Made by a program: the position numbers and the translations under genes. Shown in pieces: positions 28,455 through 38,783 of a stretch of DNA of 64,000 bases. The notes under the pieces are model-generated. The model worked only from the letters and a program-made list of their open reading frames with translations, was not told the origin of the DNA and searched no databases. Position 1 is the stretch's first letter, and each line of letters starts with the position of its first letter. The stretch is taken from contig NZ_JBFONW020000003.1 of NCBI RefSeq assembly GCF_040783535.2, positions 124,001 through 188,000 of the forward strand, read 5' to 3'. The stretch is from Aestuariibius insulae. GTDB taxonomy: Bacteria > Pseudomonadota > Alphaproteobacteria > Rhodobacterales > Rhodobacteraceae.

Positions 28455-29087
28455 ATTTTCATCCTCAACAGCGCTCGCAAAGGCATCCCCAGCACTCAAA
28501 TGGCGCGTGAGTTACCTATAACGCAGAGAACCGCATGGTTCCCAGCCCATCGGATTCGCGAAACATGGCTTCAAGGCCGCAATGATCACACGGCCGGTCA
28601 AGTCTAAGTTGACGAAACCTACGTAGGCGGCGAAGGGAACAACAATCACTTTAAGAGAAGCTGAAAGCTGGCCGTGGTACGGTTAGCAAGACAGCCATTG
28701 TCGGAACACGTGATTAAAACGTCGAGATTTGCGTAATAACGGTGAAAAATACCGGGGCGCAATGCTTGCTCGCTTTCTTCTCAAAAACAAAAACAAAAAC
28801 ACTGACGCATTTGTCGTGATCGATATACATTGCGGCTACATCGGCTTATTTTCAGCGGGCTATCATCATATCACCGTCAAGCATTCCGCTGGGGGCACGT
28901 CCGCGACGTGGCGCACAACAACGGCATCGATAGCTTCTGGTCGCTGCTCAAGCGCAGTTACATCCGCATCTACCATTACATGCGCGCCGAACATCTGTCT
29001 CACTACGTGAAAGATTTTTCCTTCCATCACAACACGGTACTAATCGAAGCCATGGACTCTCTCGGCATGACAATCGAGCGCATGTAA
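28455..29087 (+). pseudogene. IS1595-family transposase relic
   Basis: Fragments of one transposase can be read in order across frames. RKGIPSTQMARELPITQRTAWF and AHRIRE lie near 28476-28570, VDETYVGGEGNN after an in-frame TAA (about 28605-28640), and GYHHITVKHSAG near 28860. The longest intact piece is VAHNNGIDSFWSLLKRSY through HYVKDFSFHHN, ending at 29087. The DDE-type core, including VDETYVGG and the NGIDSFWS box, is typical of IS1595/ISXO2-like enzymes. Several frameshifts and a nonsense codon make it dead. Confidence 0.8.
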
Positions 29088-29118
29088 GACAGGTGGTTGA
29101 CATGCGATAGGCTAAGCG

Positions 29119-29247
29119 ATGATTGACAGCAAGAAAGACGAATTTGACCCGATAGAAACGGCATTAAAGAATATAGTTGGCTCGGTCGCCCCGCGCGCAG
29201 TCCCAAGCAGCGAGTCGGACGTTACTTCAGCGGATCGGCGGGATTAA
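29119..29247 (+). CDS. Small 42-residue ORF behind the transposase relic
   Basis: An ORF starting MIDSKKDEFDPIETALKNIV and ending SADRRD lies 31 bases after the transposase relic. It is polar, has no recognised domain and no clear ribosome site. It may be real or a leftover of the element. Confidence 0.3.
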   Translation: MIDSKKDEFDPIETALKNIVGSVAPRAVPSSESDVTSADRRD

Positions 29248-29697
29248 ATGAACGACAACGAAGCCATTCATCGCGGGCGCTTCGCATTGGACCAGGCGAG
29301 ATACCGTACGATGTTTTGAAAATGACCGCAGGGCTCTCTCTGGCATCGGGATTGCAAATGCACTTGGTAACCATAGCGGCGCGGTAAAAAAATGCTCAAA
29401 ATTGAAGTCGAAAAAGACGGTGCTCATGTGCCCGTTTTTCTAGCATATAATAGTCTTTTGCCTTGCGCCAACATCGAATTGATGGTATTATCCTTAAGGT
29501 TAATTACGCATAAGTGGGATAAATCTTCGGCAAAGGGTTACGTTGACCAGCGTTTCCCGAGATTTGCAATATTTTGCTTTAAGCATGTCAGGATAGCGTA
29601 CTTAACCTGCAAAACTGAAAGATGATGGGAGATGCATATCACTCGTCAGACGTCTGGCGGCTATCTAAGTATATAGGCGCCATAGGAATGAGCGTGC
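29248..29697. other. No gene seen
   Basis: About 450 bases between the small ORF and the PAAR gene. Short frames only; no hairpin or repeat stands out. It holds the 3' flank of the PAAR gene. Confidence 0.4.
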
Positions 29698-29997
29698 CTA
29701 ATCCCCGATTGAAACCGTACTCGAGCCGGTATCCGCGGCGCCGCCGCAGGAAATCGCATCTCCGACACGCCCTGCCGGTTTGCCGTTGATAAATACTGTC
29801 CCCGATCCGCCAGATAGGGTTCGTGAGTGAGGTGGCGCGAGGCAGCTTGGGCAAGCATGAGGCGCGTAGTCATCGCCCTGACGCACGACAGGGATACCAT
29901 CAACATTCACATCGGGAGAAGCCGCGATGGAGGCAGTCGGAGGGAAGTGACAGTCATGGCCAGAACCGATGTCACCTAGACGAGTGGCTTTGGGCAA
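29698..29997 (-). CDS. PAAR domain protein (type VI secretion spike tip)
   Basis: A 99-residue protein matching PAAR: MPKATRLGDIGSGHDCHFPP, a central VDGIPVVRQGDDYAPHACP, and the end FINGKPAGRVGDAISCGGAAD. His and Cys residues placed to bind the zinc at the tip are present. PAAR proteins cap the VgrG trimer of the type VI needle and carry effectors. It has no C-terminal toxin extension. It is the last gene of a minus-strand cassette led by vgrG, with two small membrane proteins between. No sheath or baseplate gene is in the window. Confidence 0.85.
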   Translation of the reverse strand: MPKATRLGDIGSGHDCHFPPTASIAASPDVNVDGIPVVRQGDDYAPHACPSCLAPPHSRTLSGGSGTVFINGKPAGRVGDAISCGGAADTGSSTVSIGD

Positions 29998-30109
29998 GTT
30001 TCTCTCCTCACTACAAATTAACGGAAATTAGATACACCTCAACACAAGCAAGCGGACAGAAAAGGATACCTAGATAATATCTAGAGTCTAAGTCAGGTAG
30101 ACCATATCA

Positions 30110-30277
30110 TTAACCGCGGAGGATCACAAAGCCGATTAGCATCGCGAGTAGACCGAAGGAAACCATGACCCAAAGGTCAGCAATGATTTCTCCTAGCGCA
30201 ACCAAAAATCCAACCCCTGTCAGAAAAGTCCCTCCTGCATCTACGATTGAGCTAATCGAGTAGCGAAGAAACCCCAT
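30110..30277 (-). CDS. Small 55-residue membrane protein
   Basis: A short reading frame, MGFLRYSISSIVDAGG through VILRG, with two hydrophobic stretches (TFLTGVGFLVALGEIIADLW and VSFGLLAMLIGFVI). It lies in the type VI cassette between another tiny membrane protein and the PAAR gene, on the same strand. Position and size would suit an immunity protein for a membrane-active effector, but this is inference. No clear ribosome site. Confidence 0.5.
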   Translation of the reverse strand: MGFLRYSISSIVDAGGTFLTGVGFLVALGEIIADLWVMVSFGLLAMLIGFVILRG

Positions 30278-30401
30278 CAAGACTGGCCACCTTACTGTCT
30301 AAGATATAGAACGCTTCGGTGAACTCGACAAAGAGCGCAAAGTAGAACCTAAGGATTTCATCGAGTGTTGGAAATAATTTTCTGTACCAAGTATCAAGAT
30401 C

Positions 30402-30590
30402 TCACCGATCTGGAAAAAAGAGCCGCACCAGCCCGTGTATAAGGACACCACCCGAAACCGCCATACAGAGCCACGCGACAAACCTTGAGCCAGTAATCAT
30501 CAATACAAAATCAAAAAAGAGAGTACCCAGAAGTGTTAAGCAGACCAGTAAAGTAACCCAAAAAAGAATTTGCCTTGCCATCACTTTCAT
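30402..30590 (-). CDS. Small 62-residue membrane protein
   Basis: Two membrane helices are evident: ILFWVTLLVCLTLLGTLFF and VAWLCMAVSGGVLIHGLV, with a short charged tail. Its ATG follows the stop of the 294-residue protein by two bases, so the two are translationally linked. In type VI cassettes such a partner right behind a candidate effector is commonly its immunity protein; that is inference here. Confidence 0.55.
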   Translation of the reverse strand: MKVMARQILFWVTLLVCLTLLGTLFFDFVLMITGSRFVAWLCMAVSGGVLIHGLVRLFFPDR

Positions 30591-30592
30591 AG

Positions 30593-31477
30593 CTACTCCC
30601 AGTACTTCTCAAGGTTAACCTGATCTGGCTCAAGATCTCCAAACATCGACATATACTGTTCTTCCGTGGCGCGTCCTTCTCGATAGGCGATTTCCAATAA
30701 GTCTTCGATCATCTCGAGTCGCCTTTGACCATGATCATAGAGAGCTAGCCCTGTAATTATGAGGGCGCTACCCGCCAGTCCCCTACGACCTATTTTTGAG
30801 AGTGGACCGCGTCGCCCAGTCACATTATCGATTGCTGTACTGCCCGCGGAACGCGCAGAAGCGATAGCTCTGTCTCGTAGTCTACCTTGAGTGTTACCAA
30901 AGGTTTCGTTCGCAGATACCGCACTACTAACACCAACGGCCAATGGCGCGGCAGCAGCTCCAGAAGCACCTAAGCGACTCAAAACATATAAAGCTTGCCG
31001 CAAGTTCTTATGCAACTTCACCAACTCCTCGGGGGAGGCTCTCAAGTCATTCCACCATTGCGGTAAAATACGCATATTTAGGAGGATAAGATTCACTTCT
31101 CGAAAGAAAACATGATGCGGCTGTTGACCACTTATCGCAGAACGCGGGGTCAATCCAAATGCTTCCGCCATAATCTGGCGTATTTCCATACCTGCTTGAT
31201 CGCGCACTGACTCTTGATCATGGTTGGGAACCAAGAACATCGCTACAACAACTTGTAAACACACAAATGGATAATCAATGGTGTTCTCAGCGCTAACCTC
31301 GAATAAATCACAATAATCTTCGAGACGGCTTTGATGGCCATCAGTCCAACCTGCCGCCTCTAGCTCCGCTTGTCTTTCAGCCTGTCTGGCTTCATATGCG
31401 GTTGTGTCGATGACATAGCCCTGCTCCTGTGGCTCGTCCGGTTCATCTCCGAAAAGAAGCTCTAATAGTCCACCCAT
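30593..31477 (-). CDS. Candidate type VI effector, unknown family
   Basis: A 294-residue protein starting 15 bases after vgrG. The N-terminal ~60 residues are acidic and Gln-rich. The middle is mostly helical (IDYPFVCLQVVVAMFLVPNHD and LVKLHKNLRQALYVLSRLG). Two hydrophobic stretches follow, GASGAAAAPLAVGVSSAVSA and GSALIITGLALYDHG. No catalytic motif is recognised. The hydrophobic helices and the two tiny membrane proteins downstream would suit a pore-forming effector with immunity partners, but it could also be a VgrG adaptor. Its composition is AT-richer than the first half of vgrG, as often seen for swapped effector modules. Confidence 0.6.
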   Translation of the reverse strand: MGGLLELLFGDEPDEPQEQGYVIDTTAYEARQAERQAELEAAGWTDGHQSRLEDYCDLFEVSAENTIDYPFVCLQVVVAMFLVPNHDQESVRDQAGMEIRQIMAEAFGLTPRSAISGQQPHHVFFREVNLILLNMRILPQWWNDLRASPEELVKLHKNLRQALYVLSRLGASGAAAAPLAVGVSSAVSANETFGNTQGRLRDRAIASARSAGSTAIDNVTGRRGPLSKIGRRGLAGSALIITGLALYDHGQRRLEMIEDLLEIAYREGRATEEQYMSMFGDLEPDQVNLEKYWE

Positions 31478-31491
31478 GACTTTCTCCGGCT

Positions 31492-33575
31492 CTAGTTCAG
31501 ATCAATACGTGGCGCTTTGCTTCGGATAGTTGAGCTACCTTCGATCCTCACGTCACTCCCCCTCAAAGTGACTGTTCCATCTCTATCGAGGGTGAGTGAA
31601 GATGAACCAACCTTGAACATAATTCGGTCGGCCGCGTTAATGTGCACAGTTCTTTGCGATGAAATCATCACGTTTCTACGTACATCAAATGTCAATCCAC
31701 TTCCGACTGACAAACGATAGCTTTCGCCTGAAGATAGCGTCGTACTGCCTAACGCGGTCTGTGTGACACTGCCTCGCGCCTCCGAGCGGATATCACCGTC
31801 GGCCTGAAACGACATGCTGCCATTTCGCATTTGGGTAAATTTCCCACGTCGTAACGTTCGTGCACTTGCACTGACCTTATTGACCTGTGCACCCATTCCT
31901 GCGGATGCGGTTTCGTCAAGGCCAGTGATACCTGCCGAAAATACAATACCAACCCCGGCATTTGTCAAAAGCCCACCGGACACCTCCTGCAAACAGTTCC
32001 CTTCTATCAAGCCCGACTTATTTCGTAGGACAATTTCAGAGCTATCTCTTCTCACAATAGTATTGAGGTCGTTTTGTGCGTGAAGCCGGATCTCCTCTTG
32101 CTCATTCTTATCCTCGAACCTGAGTTCATTGAAACCAGTGCCCTGATGCGTATCACTCTTAAACGTACTCCGCGTCTTATGCTTCGGCAGCTCGTATGGC
32201 GGTTGGTTTTTTCCATTATAGACGCATCCGGTGACGATGGGCTTGTCCGAATCGCCGCGTAGGTGCTCGACGATAACTTCCATCCCGATCCGCGGGATGA
32301 CCATCCCGCCCCAGCCCTTCGACGCCCAGTTCTGGCTGACCCGCACGCGCATCGAATGCGCGCCGCCCAGGTCCCAGTGGAAGCGCACCAGAATGCGGCC
32401 ATGTTCGTCGCAGTCGATCTCGCCCTCGCCGACGACCACCGCCGTCTCTGGGCCGGCGATCCTTGGCGCTGGCGTGCGCCGCTCGGGCATCAGCGGCGCG
32501 TCATCGGGGATCAGCACATAAGCTCCGTCATAGGCCCGCTCGTCCCCGTTCGCGTCGCCGGAGCCGTAGGCCAGTGATCGAAAGCTGTGCCTGGCCTGAA
32601 GACATATGAAACGTCGGCCGTTACCTCCGATAGCTCGTCACCCGAGATTTTGACGCAGCCTCCTGCCCCTAGTCCCGCGACGTTCCCTTCTGCCCGGTGC
32701 CGGGGCGCCTGTCCCCGCTCGGCCATCAAACGGCGAGCCACCAGGCCTTTTCCCTCCTCATTACTCAAATAATCGCCAGGCCAATCAAAGCTCTCGACGT
32801 TGCCTCTCGTGTGACAGGCGTCCCCGGATCTATCGACCTCCTGCGCGGCATTGGGAGTTTTGAAGTTATATTCTGTCAGCCGCACCGCGCCGGTGGTGAT
32901 CCGCTTGGCACCCGACCAAGTGCGGAAGTGCTCTTCCTCCGACAGGTGATGCCCGTCAACAGGGCGATAGGGCCGCGTACCGCCAGGAATGTCGGGCAGC
33001 GCGGAAACATCGTCGACTAGAACCATCGCATGGCTGCCTTCAGAATGCGTCCATGCCCACGAAATGCCATGCCGTTCCAACTGGCGGCGCACGAAGTCCG
33101 CGTCGCTTTCGCCATATTGGACTGTGTACTCCAAGACCGGATAGTCTTGGCTCGTCGAGATCTCCAGATGCGGATCGCCCAGATCGGTATAGTCCGCCAG
33201 AACCTCCTCGACGATCTGGATCACCGTGCGGTCATGGAAGATCCGTTGGTTGCGCCGCAGTCCCGCAACATGCAGCCAGGGGCGCAACACCAGATCGTAG
33301 CGCCAACCGTTCTCCGCCGCGCCGCCATGGCTGGCCTCGCAGACGATCCCATCGAAATGCCGTGTCCCGCCCGCCATGTCGATCTCAACCGTTGCATGGG
33401 TTCCCAGCAGGGCCTCGAGATCGAGCCCCGACGCAGTCCCGAGCGCCTCGATTTGCCATGTGAAGTCACCGGAAAGCTCCTCGTCGCCGTTCATCCGTAA
33501 GAGAACCAGGGCGTCCTGCCCGAGCGCCGTCGTCAAACGCCCTTGGCGGGCATCCTGAGAAAAGAGAGCATTCAT
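31492..33575 (-). pseudogene. vgrG: vgrG (type VI spike protein) broken by a frameshift
   Basis: Two frames together make a full-length VgrG. The first (33575-32511) is the gp27-like base: FDGIVCEASHGG, LRRNQRIFHDRTVIQIVEEVL, VQYGESDADFVRRQLERHGI. The second (32517-31492) is the gp5-like part with VRVSQNWASKGWGGMVIPRIGMEVIVEHL and a C-terminal beta-helix. Between about 32560 and 32600 the frame slips; read one frame over, the DNA gives HSFRSLAYGSGD and then the normal junction to LIPDDAPLMPERRTP. The total span, 2084 bases, is not a multiple of three. Sequencing error or a recent mutation would explain it equally. DNA up to about 32240 is AT-richer than the N-terminal part. Confidence 0.85.
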
Positions 33576-33708
33576 GAGAAACTCGTGGCTCCGAAAAAGA
33601 ATGGTAATTTAATCAACTCAGCATCGAGCAAGACTGCGGCAAGAGAAAGGCGCACGCCCTCGTTAGATCAGCACGTGACTGCACGGTCGAGCAAAGAGCG
33701 CGCGGAGT

Positions 33709-34388
33709 TCAGTTACGCCCTCCAAGGAGAGGACGGCGGCATAACGTCAATGAGAGCAATACAGCGGAGTTTTCCGCTTGCCTTAAGATCCATCCGAAAC
33801 CGATCAGGCGCGGTCCACCAGCGCATATTGGCACTCCAAGCCGCGCTGACCTGTGCTTGATCCCGGCTCCAGCGGTACCGGCACAAGCGTACCTCCACAT
33901 TTCAACCAACCCATCTTTCGCTCTTGGCAGGGTATTTCGCGCGGCGACGTTCTCGGACCACCTAGTAACCTTAGTTTTTGCCATGCCTCAACAGTTGCAG
34001 GACCGCGGCTCCAAGCGCGATTGCGCTTCCAGCATCCAATTCAGTGGCCGCTCAGTTCGTGCCCATTCGCCGATGCGGATCGCCATTCGCCGTGTCCGGC
34101 GGGAAGGTCGGCCAAGACAGCCGCGATTGTCTCCGCATCCTTATGCGCCGAGCTCCGGCCGATCGCGGTATCGATCCCCACCCCACCCAGACCGGCGCGC
34201 TGGAGCAGCACATATTCCATGCCATAGCCGCGGGCTTCGGGCGCCGGCCGGTCCGCGAACTCCAACTGAACCTTCTTACGGGCAAAGGCCACTGAAGGGC
34301 CTCGAGGATGCCCCCCCTCGGACGGGAGCGGATGCGGTCGAAGCGGTGGGCCGTTGGTCGAGGCGACAAGTTGATGATCGTCGCACAT
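33709..34388 (-). pseudogene. Broken gene of unknown family upstream of vgrG
   Basis: A conserved-looking segment in one frame (34388-34041: ARKKVQLEFADRP, YGMEYVLLQRAGLGGVGIDT, IGRSSAHKDAETIAAVLADLP) continues in another as MAIRIGEWARTERPLNWMLE and stops. Further plausible coding lies at 33984-33709 in a third frame. The switch of frames with codon-like texture indicates decay by indels. I do not recognise the family. It is on the vgrG strand and may have belonged to the same type VI locus. Confidence 0.4.
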
Positions 34389-36437
34389 GGCGCGTGATGA
34401 GCCGGTGCCTCGTCCACTTCAATCGGCGGGATCTGGGTGACCTCGGTTTTTGCCAGGAAAGCACCGATGGTTGGCTGCTCTTCTTTAGTCAGTTTGGCGC
34501 TTTGGCCTATTGCTTCACCTTTGATTCCAAGATGTTGTTCCTTCAACATAAGGAGAGAGAAGATGTTGATTAAGCGAGTCAGCTTGTGGGGCGGCTCGGG
34601 CAGAACGCGCAAGGACGGGGCCGAACCCCAGCAAAGGCGCCAAACAGACAAATCTCTGAACAGAAACGCATAGTTAGGACGGCGGGGCTCGTGGGGCGCA
34701 TAAATTCCCCCTACACCTGAGAGATCTCCTGCAAGCAAAGCCCCACAGCTCGGATCTCGCGCGCGCACATAAACCCCGCCAATTTGCGCCTCAAGCGCCT
34801 CAAGCGCCCCAAGCGCCCTAGCCACTCCGAAGGGCGCGTAAGCCTTTGCCATCCAAATGGTTCTCGGATCAGAGGTCTGACCGAGAGTACCGAAAGGCAC
34901 GACGAACGATATGGTGATTATTCGGGAAGGCCAATACGATGATCGAGGCCAATTTTTTCATAACGCATGTATTTAATACGAGTACACCGCAGCGAAACCT
35001 ACTGTCCGAATCAGGCTTAAACGAGATGCGACCTGAGCGGATTGGCTATGCCTCATGCTCTTCAGAAAGGTAGTTGGGTGTGAAAATCCCAAATAACTGA
35101 CGCGTTTGAGATCGAGAGAACCAATCAATCTCGCCTCGAGTGTGGAAAAGGCTGATAATAGATGGTTTTTGCCCACTTAGTGAAGCTGTATGGCGTCATA
35201 CTGGATTTTCTACTACTCGAATGCCGGGAAGACCTATCACTAAGGTTGGCCGACAAAAATGCGTGACTTTGAACGAAAGGATAGCGGATGCAAGTTATCA
35301 GCGGCTAATTCTACTCGCCATTAAGCTCGCATAGGCGGCTCATGATGACTACGTTTTCTCTTCCAAAAATCTAAAGTTGTTTTGCCGGCCTCTGGCCACC
35401 TTGGACGCTAAATGCATCGTCTAAAACCAAGACGATCACTATCGCATCTCTGCACCTTAGAAATTAAGAGATTTCAAAAATTACGTTTACATCGGTAGAA
35501 GTCGAAAATAAAGCTTTTTTCCATAAAATTTAGGTATCTTGGAAATATTGTTAGTCTGTCTAAGTTATTGTCGCAATTGCGTCTGATTAATACGATGACG
35601 ATACCCTGTCAATTCTGTTGCTACCTTCACCGGTATTGCCTTCCCCCCTAGTCTTGGGCAAGAAGTTTCGATCACCACCCGCTTACAACTTCGGGGTAGC
35701 GACACGTTCGTCGTTGTCACGTTGCCTGAATTCGCAACCTGCAACTACGCGCTTTGGATGCTTGCTTGGTTTGCCCTACTGAACCAACGCGATCAGCGAG
35801 TGAGCCAGTCACATTGAAACGCTGACGCGCGTGCCCAAACCGCTATGGCCGCGCGGTTCCTCGCCAGTCGCAGGTTTGGATATAGTGAACGGACCTCCAT
35901 CGTTTTACGAGCGATGGGGGTCTCGGCACTTTGTTTCAACACATAATAAGGAAGTCAAGAAAGAGAAATGGAGTTCATTTGGACACTGGTTGTGTGCGCT
36001 GGATTGACCGCCGACGGGGCTGTAGCGAGCGCGAGATCAGCGTCATGCTGGCCTTGATGCCTGTTTGGCAGCCGCTCAGGCGACGAAGATAACACGCGCG
36101 AGCAATAAGCAGGCCTATGCAACCTGCGAACTACGCCGCGCTGGCGCCGTCGGAGATCACCCAAGAGGATCGTTGATCATCGACGATATTGAAACGAAGA
36201 TCTAAACTGGTCAGTTGGTTTTTGGGGGCGGTGGGCTGCTTATTGAGACCTCGACGCATATATGCTTTTCCACCGCGACTAACGAAAGTACCGGTACGCG
36301 GCGTATTGTTTGGTTATCATTGCCTCCAAGCTTTACACGCTCGATCTTCCGATAAAGCGCAGCGGCCGGAATGCACTCTATGACGTCGTTGAGCTTGAAG
36401 CCTAAGCTGATTCACTGTCGATTATGGGCGGGTAGGA
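34389..36437. other. Gene-poor decayed stretch
   Basis: About 2 kb without a convincing gene. A minus frame (34900-34052) stays open, but its sequence shows no domain and part of it is driven by a short CTCAAGCGCC repeat (34786-34815). A hairpin with stem CTCCATCG/CGATGGGG near 35893-35920 could be an old terminator. The rest is AT-rich and stop-laden. Confidence 0.4.
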
Positions 36438-37547
36438 TTGAGAATGGCGATACCAGAGGGTCGCGGACACCGCGTTTGGAAGTTGAAGAATACCACCCGC
36501 ACAAGATCGGGTGGCGTTGTCCGTTCCGACCATCGTCAGACCGGTAGGCGGATGCCGGACCTGCCGGCGGATCACCCTGACTTCGCCGCGGCTTGGCTCA
36601 CTGAAGAGAATGCTGGCCCGAAGCCGACACGGCACGATATGGACATACTAGGTTCAGCCTGCCGTCTTTCTGAGCATTCTGCCGTATTTCGCGACTATAG
36701 CGATGGACATCGCAACACTCTCTCCAAACATTTCGGCAAGATGGCGAAGCGGTATGGACGGGTTAAGATCACAAACCTTCGTAAGCGCCATATCGCGATC
36801 GACATCGCGCGCTTCGAAGGTCATGCGGTAGAATGCCCCGAAAGGCTTGGCGATCGCTTCTCGCGTAGGCGACATCCAAAAAAGGAGCCTGATGGACACT
36901 GATCCGTTACGCGCCTTACGGCGCGCACGCGTCAGAAGGAATGACTGATATCCGCCTTGGGCCTCAGAAGATCTGGAACACGTGCGGAAGCTTGGCTGAT
37001 TGGCAGTCCGCAGCGAGCGGCGCTGGAGTTGCTACACCGGATGGGCGCACGAGCGGTGGACGCCCACTTGCTCATCCGCGGCAGGATCGACCGGGACGGG
37101 ATCCTGAGGTATCTGCAGAGCAAGACGTCCAGCGAGGCCTTCGTCCTGATGCGCGCACCCTTACTTACCCAGTGGGCGAACCATGAGTAGGGTCTCGAAT
37201 TAGCGATTGAGGCAGTCGATTCGGTTGAAAGTCGACCGCCACTGCTTCTGGAGACCTGATTAGGCAGGGCGCACGCGGTCGTCGGTATTTCGAACTATGT
37301 CTTAATGCTCGCGAGAAAGGCCGGGGGCGAGAAATCAGCGCATGGGCTACGAGAGGCGCGGCTCTCTGTGCTGGTGAAAATGGGGTACAGACCATTCACT
37401 GACGGCATGGTGCGGTCATCTAGCGCCTGCGGAAGTCGAACGTTATGGCGACTGCTAGCCGTCGCCGGGCGATTAGGGGCACAGACCGGAAGAAGAACCT
37501 GAAAAGTGTCACGGACATTCTGAAAAGTGGCCTTGTAGGCCGTTGAT
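36438..37547 (+). pseudogene. Tyrosine recombinase (phage/ICE integrase), decayed
   Basis: One integrase can be followed across frames. The N-terminal part runs LPADHPDFAAAWLTEENAG, YSDGHRNTLSKHFGKMAKRYG and VKITNLRKRHIAIDIARFEGH, the core-binding domain. The catalytic half begins ALRRARVRRND and YPPWASEDLE, then QRAALELLHRMGARAVDA with the box I Arg. SAHGLREARLS follows with the HxxR box near 37336-37365, then PAEVERY with the nucleophile Tyr near 37430. An end RRRAIRGTDRKKNLKSVTDI closes at 37547. Multiple indels and stops separate these pieces. It marks a former mobile element in this interval. Confidence 0.75.
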
Positions 37548-37623
37548 CTGTAGTGCGATTTTTTTGGAAGTGGCAGCCCGTAGGGGGCTGCGGAAAAGGC
37601 GATGAAACAGAGGATTAGACGAT

Positions 37624-37683
37624 AGTGGGACAGTCCGATGTCTCATAAGACGTCATGGTTTTCTGGGAAAAGTGTCCCACTAG
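37624..37683. repeat. 10-bp inverted repeat TAGTGGGACA / TGTCCCACTA
   Basis: TAGTGGGACA at 37624-37633 is repeated in inverse at 37674-37683 with 40 bases between, just after the integrase relic and 190 bases before the DUF1403-like gene. It could be the end of a mobile element or a regulator site. Confidence 0.5.
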
Positions 37684-37871
37684 TTTGGAACCTGCAGCAA
37701 GCATGATCGCCTTCAATCGAGAAATCAGATTTAGTGCATGGCTCAGCTTACGAAGCAGCTCGCTCGACGTTCGATAAGGCAAACTTATTGGACATAAATA
37801 AGAACCGTAACGTGGGGCGGTTTGCACATCATATTGTGGACGAAAGCGCCGTGACGCGATAGTCTTGTGGC

Positions 37872-38780
37872 ATGACCTATGCCCGCCAACCCGTTCTCGA
37901 CGATGTTGAGACCCTACCCCGGATGCCGTCCTGGGTCACCTCGGTGCGGGCAGAAGCCCCTGAAGATGTGGCGTTTTTGTCGGGGGCAGCCCTCAGTCAT
38001 CTGCATCTTGTGTTGAACCGAGAGGACGTCCCCCAGACCTTGCTGCGGGCACGGCTGGCATTGCGTGCCGCGGAGGCGTGTGTGACGCGCCAAGGACGCC
38101 CGGAACGCGCTTCGGAGCTGCGGGATGCCGTGGCTTTTCTGCAGCCTGGCGACAGTCCGGGTCCTGCGGGGGGCATCTATTTCTCTTGGCGTCGGGCGGT
38201 GAAACGGCCGATCTCGATCGAGTCCCTGCAGCGGGCGCTGCCCGAGATCGACGCCGACCAGATCGCATCGTGGCTCGACGGGTACAACCCGCGCGGCACG
38301 GGGCAGGGGGTGCCGGCCCCCCATGCCGCGGCCGTGCTGCAGGCGATTCTCGCGGATCGTCCGCGGGATCCCGCCGCGGCGTTGATCCTAGCGGACGCAG
38401 CCTTGGCGCAGGCCCTCGGGCGGCCGCTTATCCTCCCGCTCCTGGCGCTCGGTCTGAAGCGCGCCGACCTGCGTAAGACTGGTGCGGACCTGAGCCTGGC
38501 CTGTCATCGGGCAATTTTGTCGGCTGCGGCCGAGGCAACGCGAGAGGCGGCCGGCCTGGCACGGCGCGCGGTGCGGCTTCACGCCGTCGCGCCCAAGCTC
38601 CGGGCAAAGGGCGCGGAGGAGGCGGTTACTCTGTTTCTGAACCGGGACGCTGTGGCGCCGCCAGCGCTAACGTCGTTGCGCTCCAGTCGTGCGGCGCGGC
38701 GGTTCTGTGACCGACTGGTGGAGCTCGGTGCGGTGCGCGAGCTGACCGGGCGCGACACCTTCCGGCTCTACGGGGTCTGA
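37872..38780 (+). CDS. DUF1403-like protein
   Basis: A 302-residue, mostly helical, Ala/Arg/Leu-rich cytosolic protein. The N-terminal block ARQPVLDDVETLPRMPSWV and the central HLHLVLNREDVPQTLLRARLALRAAEACV resemble the DUF1403 family, which I recall beside scpB genes on alphaproteobacterial plasmids and integrative elements. It lies 3 bases before the ScpB gene, so the two are surely cotranscribed. No catalytic motif. A role together with ScpB in chromosome or element maintenance is inferred from position only. The GC-rich composition contrasts with the decayed DNA to its left. Confidence 0.75.
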   Translation: MTYARQPVLDDVETLPRMPSWVTSVRAEAPEDVAFLSGAALSHLHLVLNREDVPQTLLRARLALRAAEACVTRQGRPERASELRDAVAFLQPGDSPGPAGGIYFSWRRAVKRPISIESLQRALPEIDADQIASWLDGYNPRGTGQGVPAPHAAAVLQAILADRPRDPAAALILADAALAQALGRPLILPLLALGLKRADLRKTGADLSLACHRAILSAAAEATREAAGLARRAVRLHAVAPKLRAKGAEEAVTLFLNRDAVAPPALTSLRSSRAARRFCDRLVELGAVRELTGRDTFRLYGV

Positions 38781-38783
38781 GAA

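Noticed and set aside
34052..34900. 282-residue minus-strand frame
   Set aside because: No domain; the conserved-looking coding in this interval is in a different frame, and part of this frame follows a short CTCAAGCGCC repeat.
35880..35925. Similarity of CCTCCATCGTTT near 35895 and near 59645
   Set aside because: Only about 12 bases are shared and flanks differ, so a common element cannot be supported.
37500..37690. Possible IS21-type ends (repeated CTGAAAAGTG and the inverted TGTCCCACT)
   Set aside because: The repeated CTGAAAAGTG falls inside the plausible integrase C-terminus and no istA/istB coding is present, so I do not call an insertion sequence.
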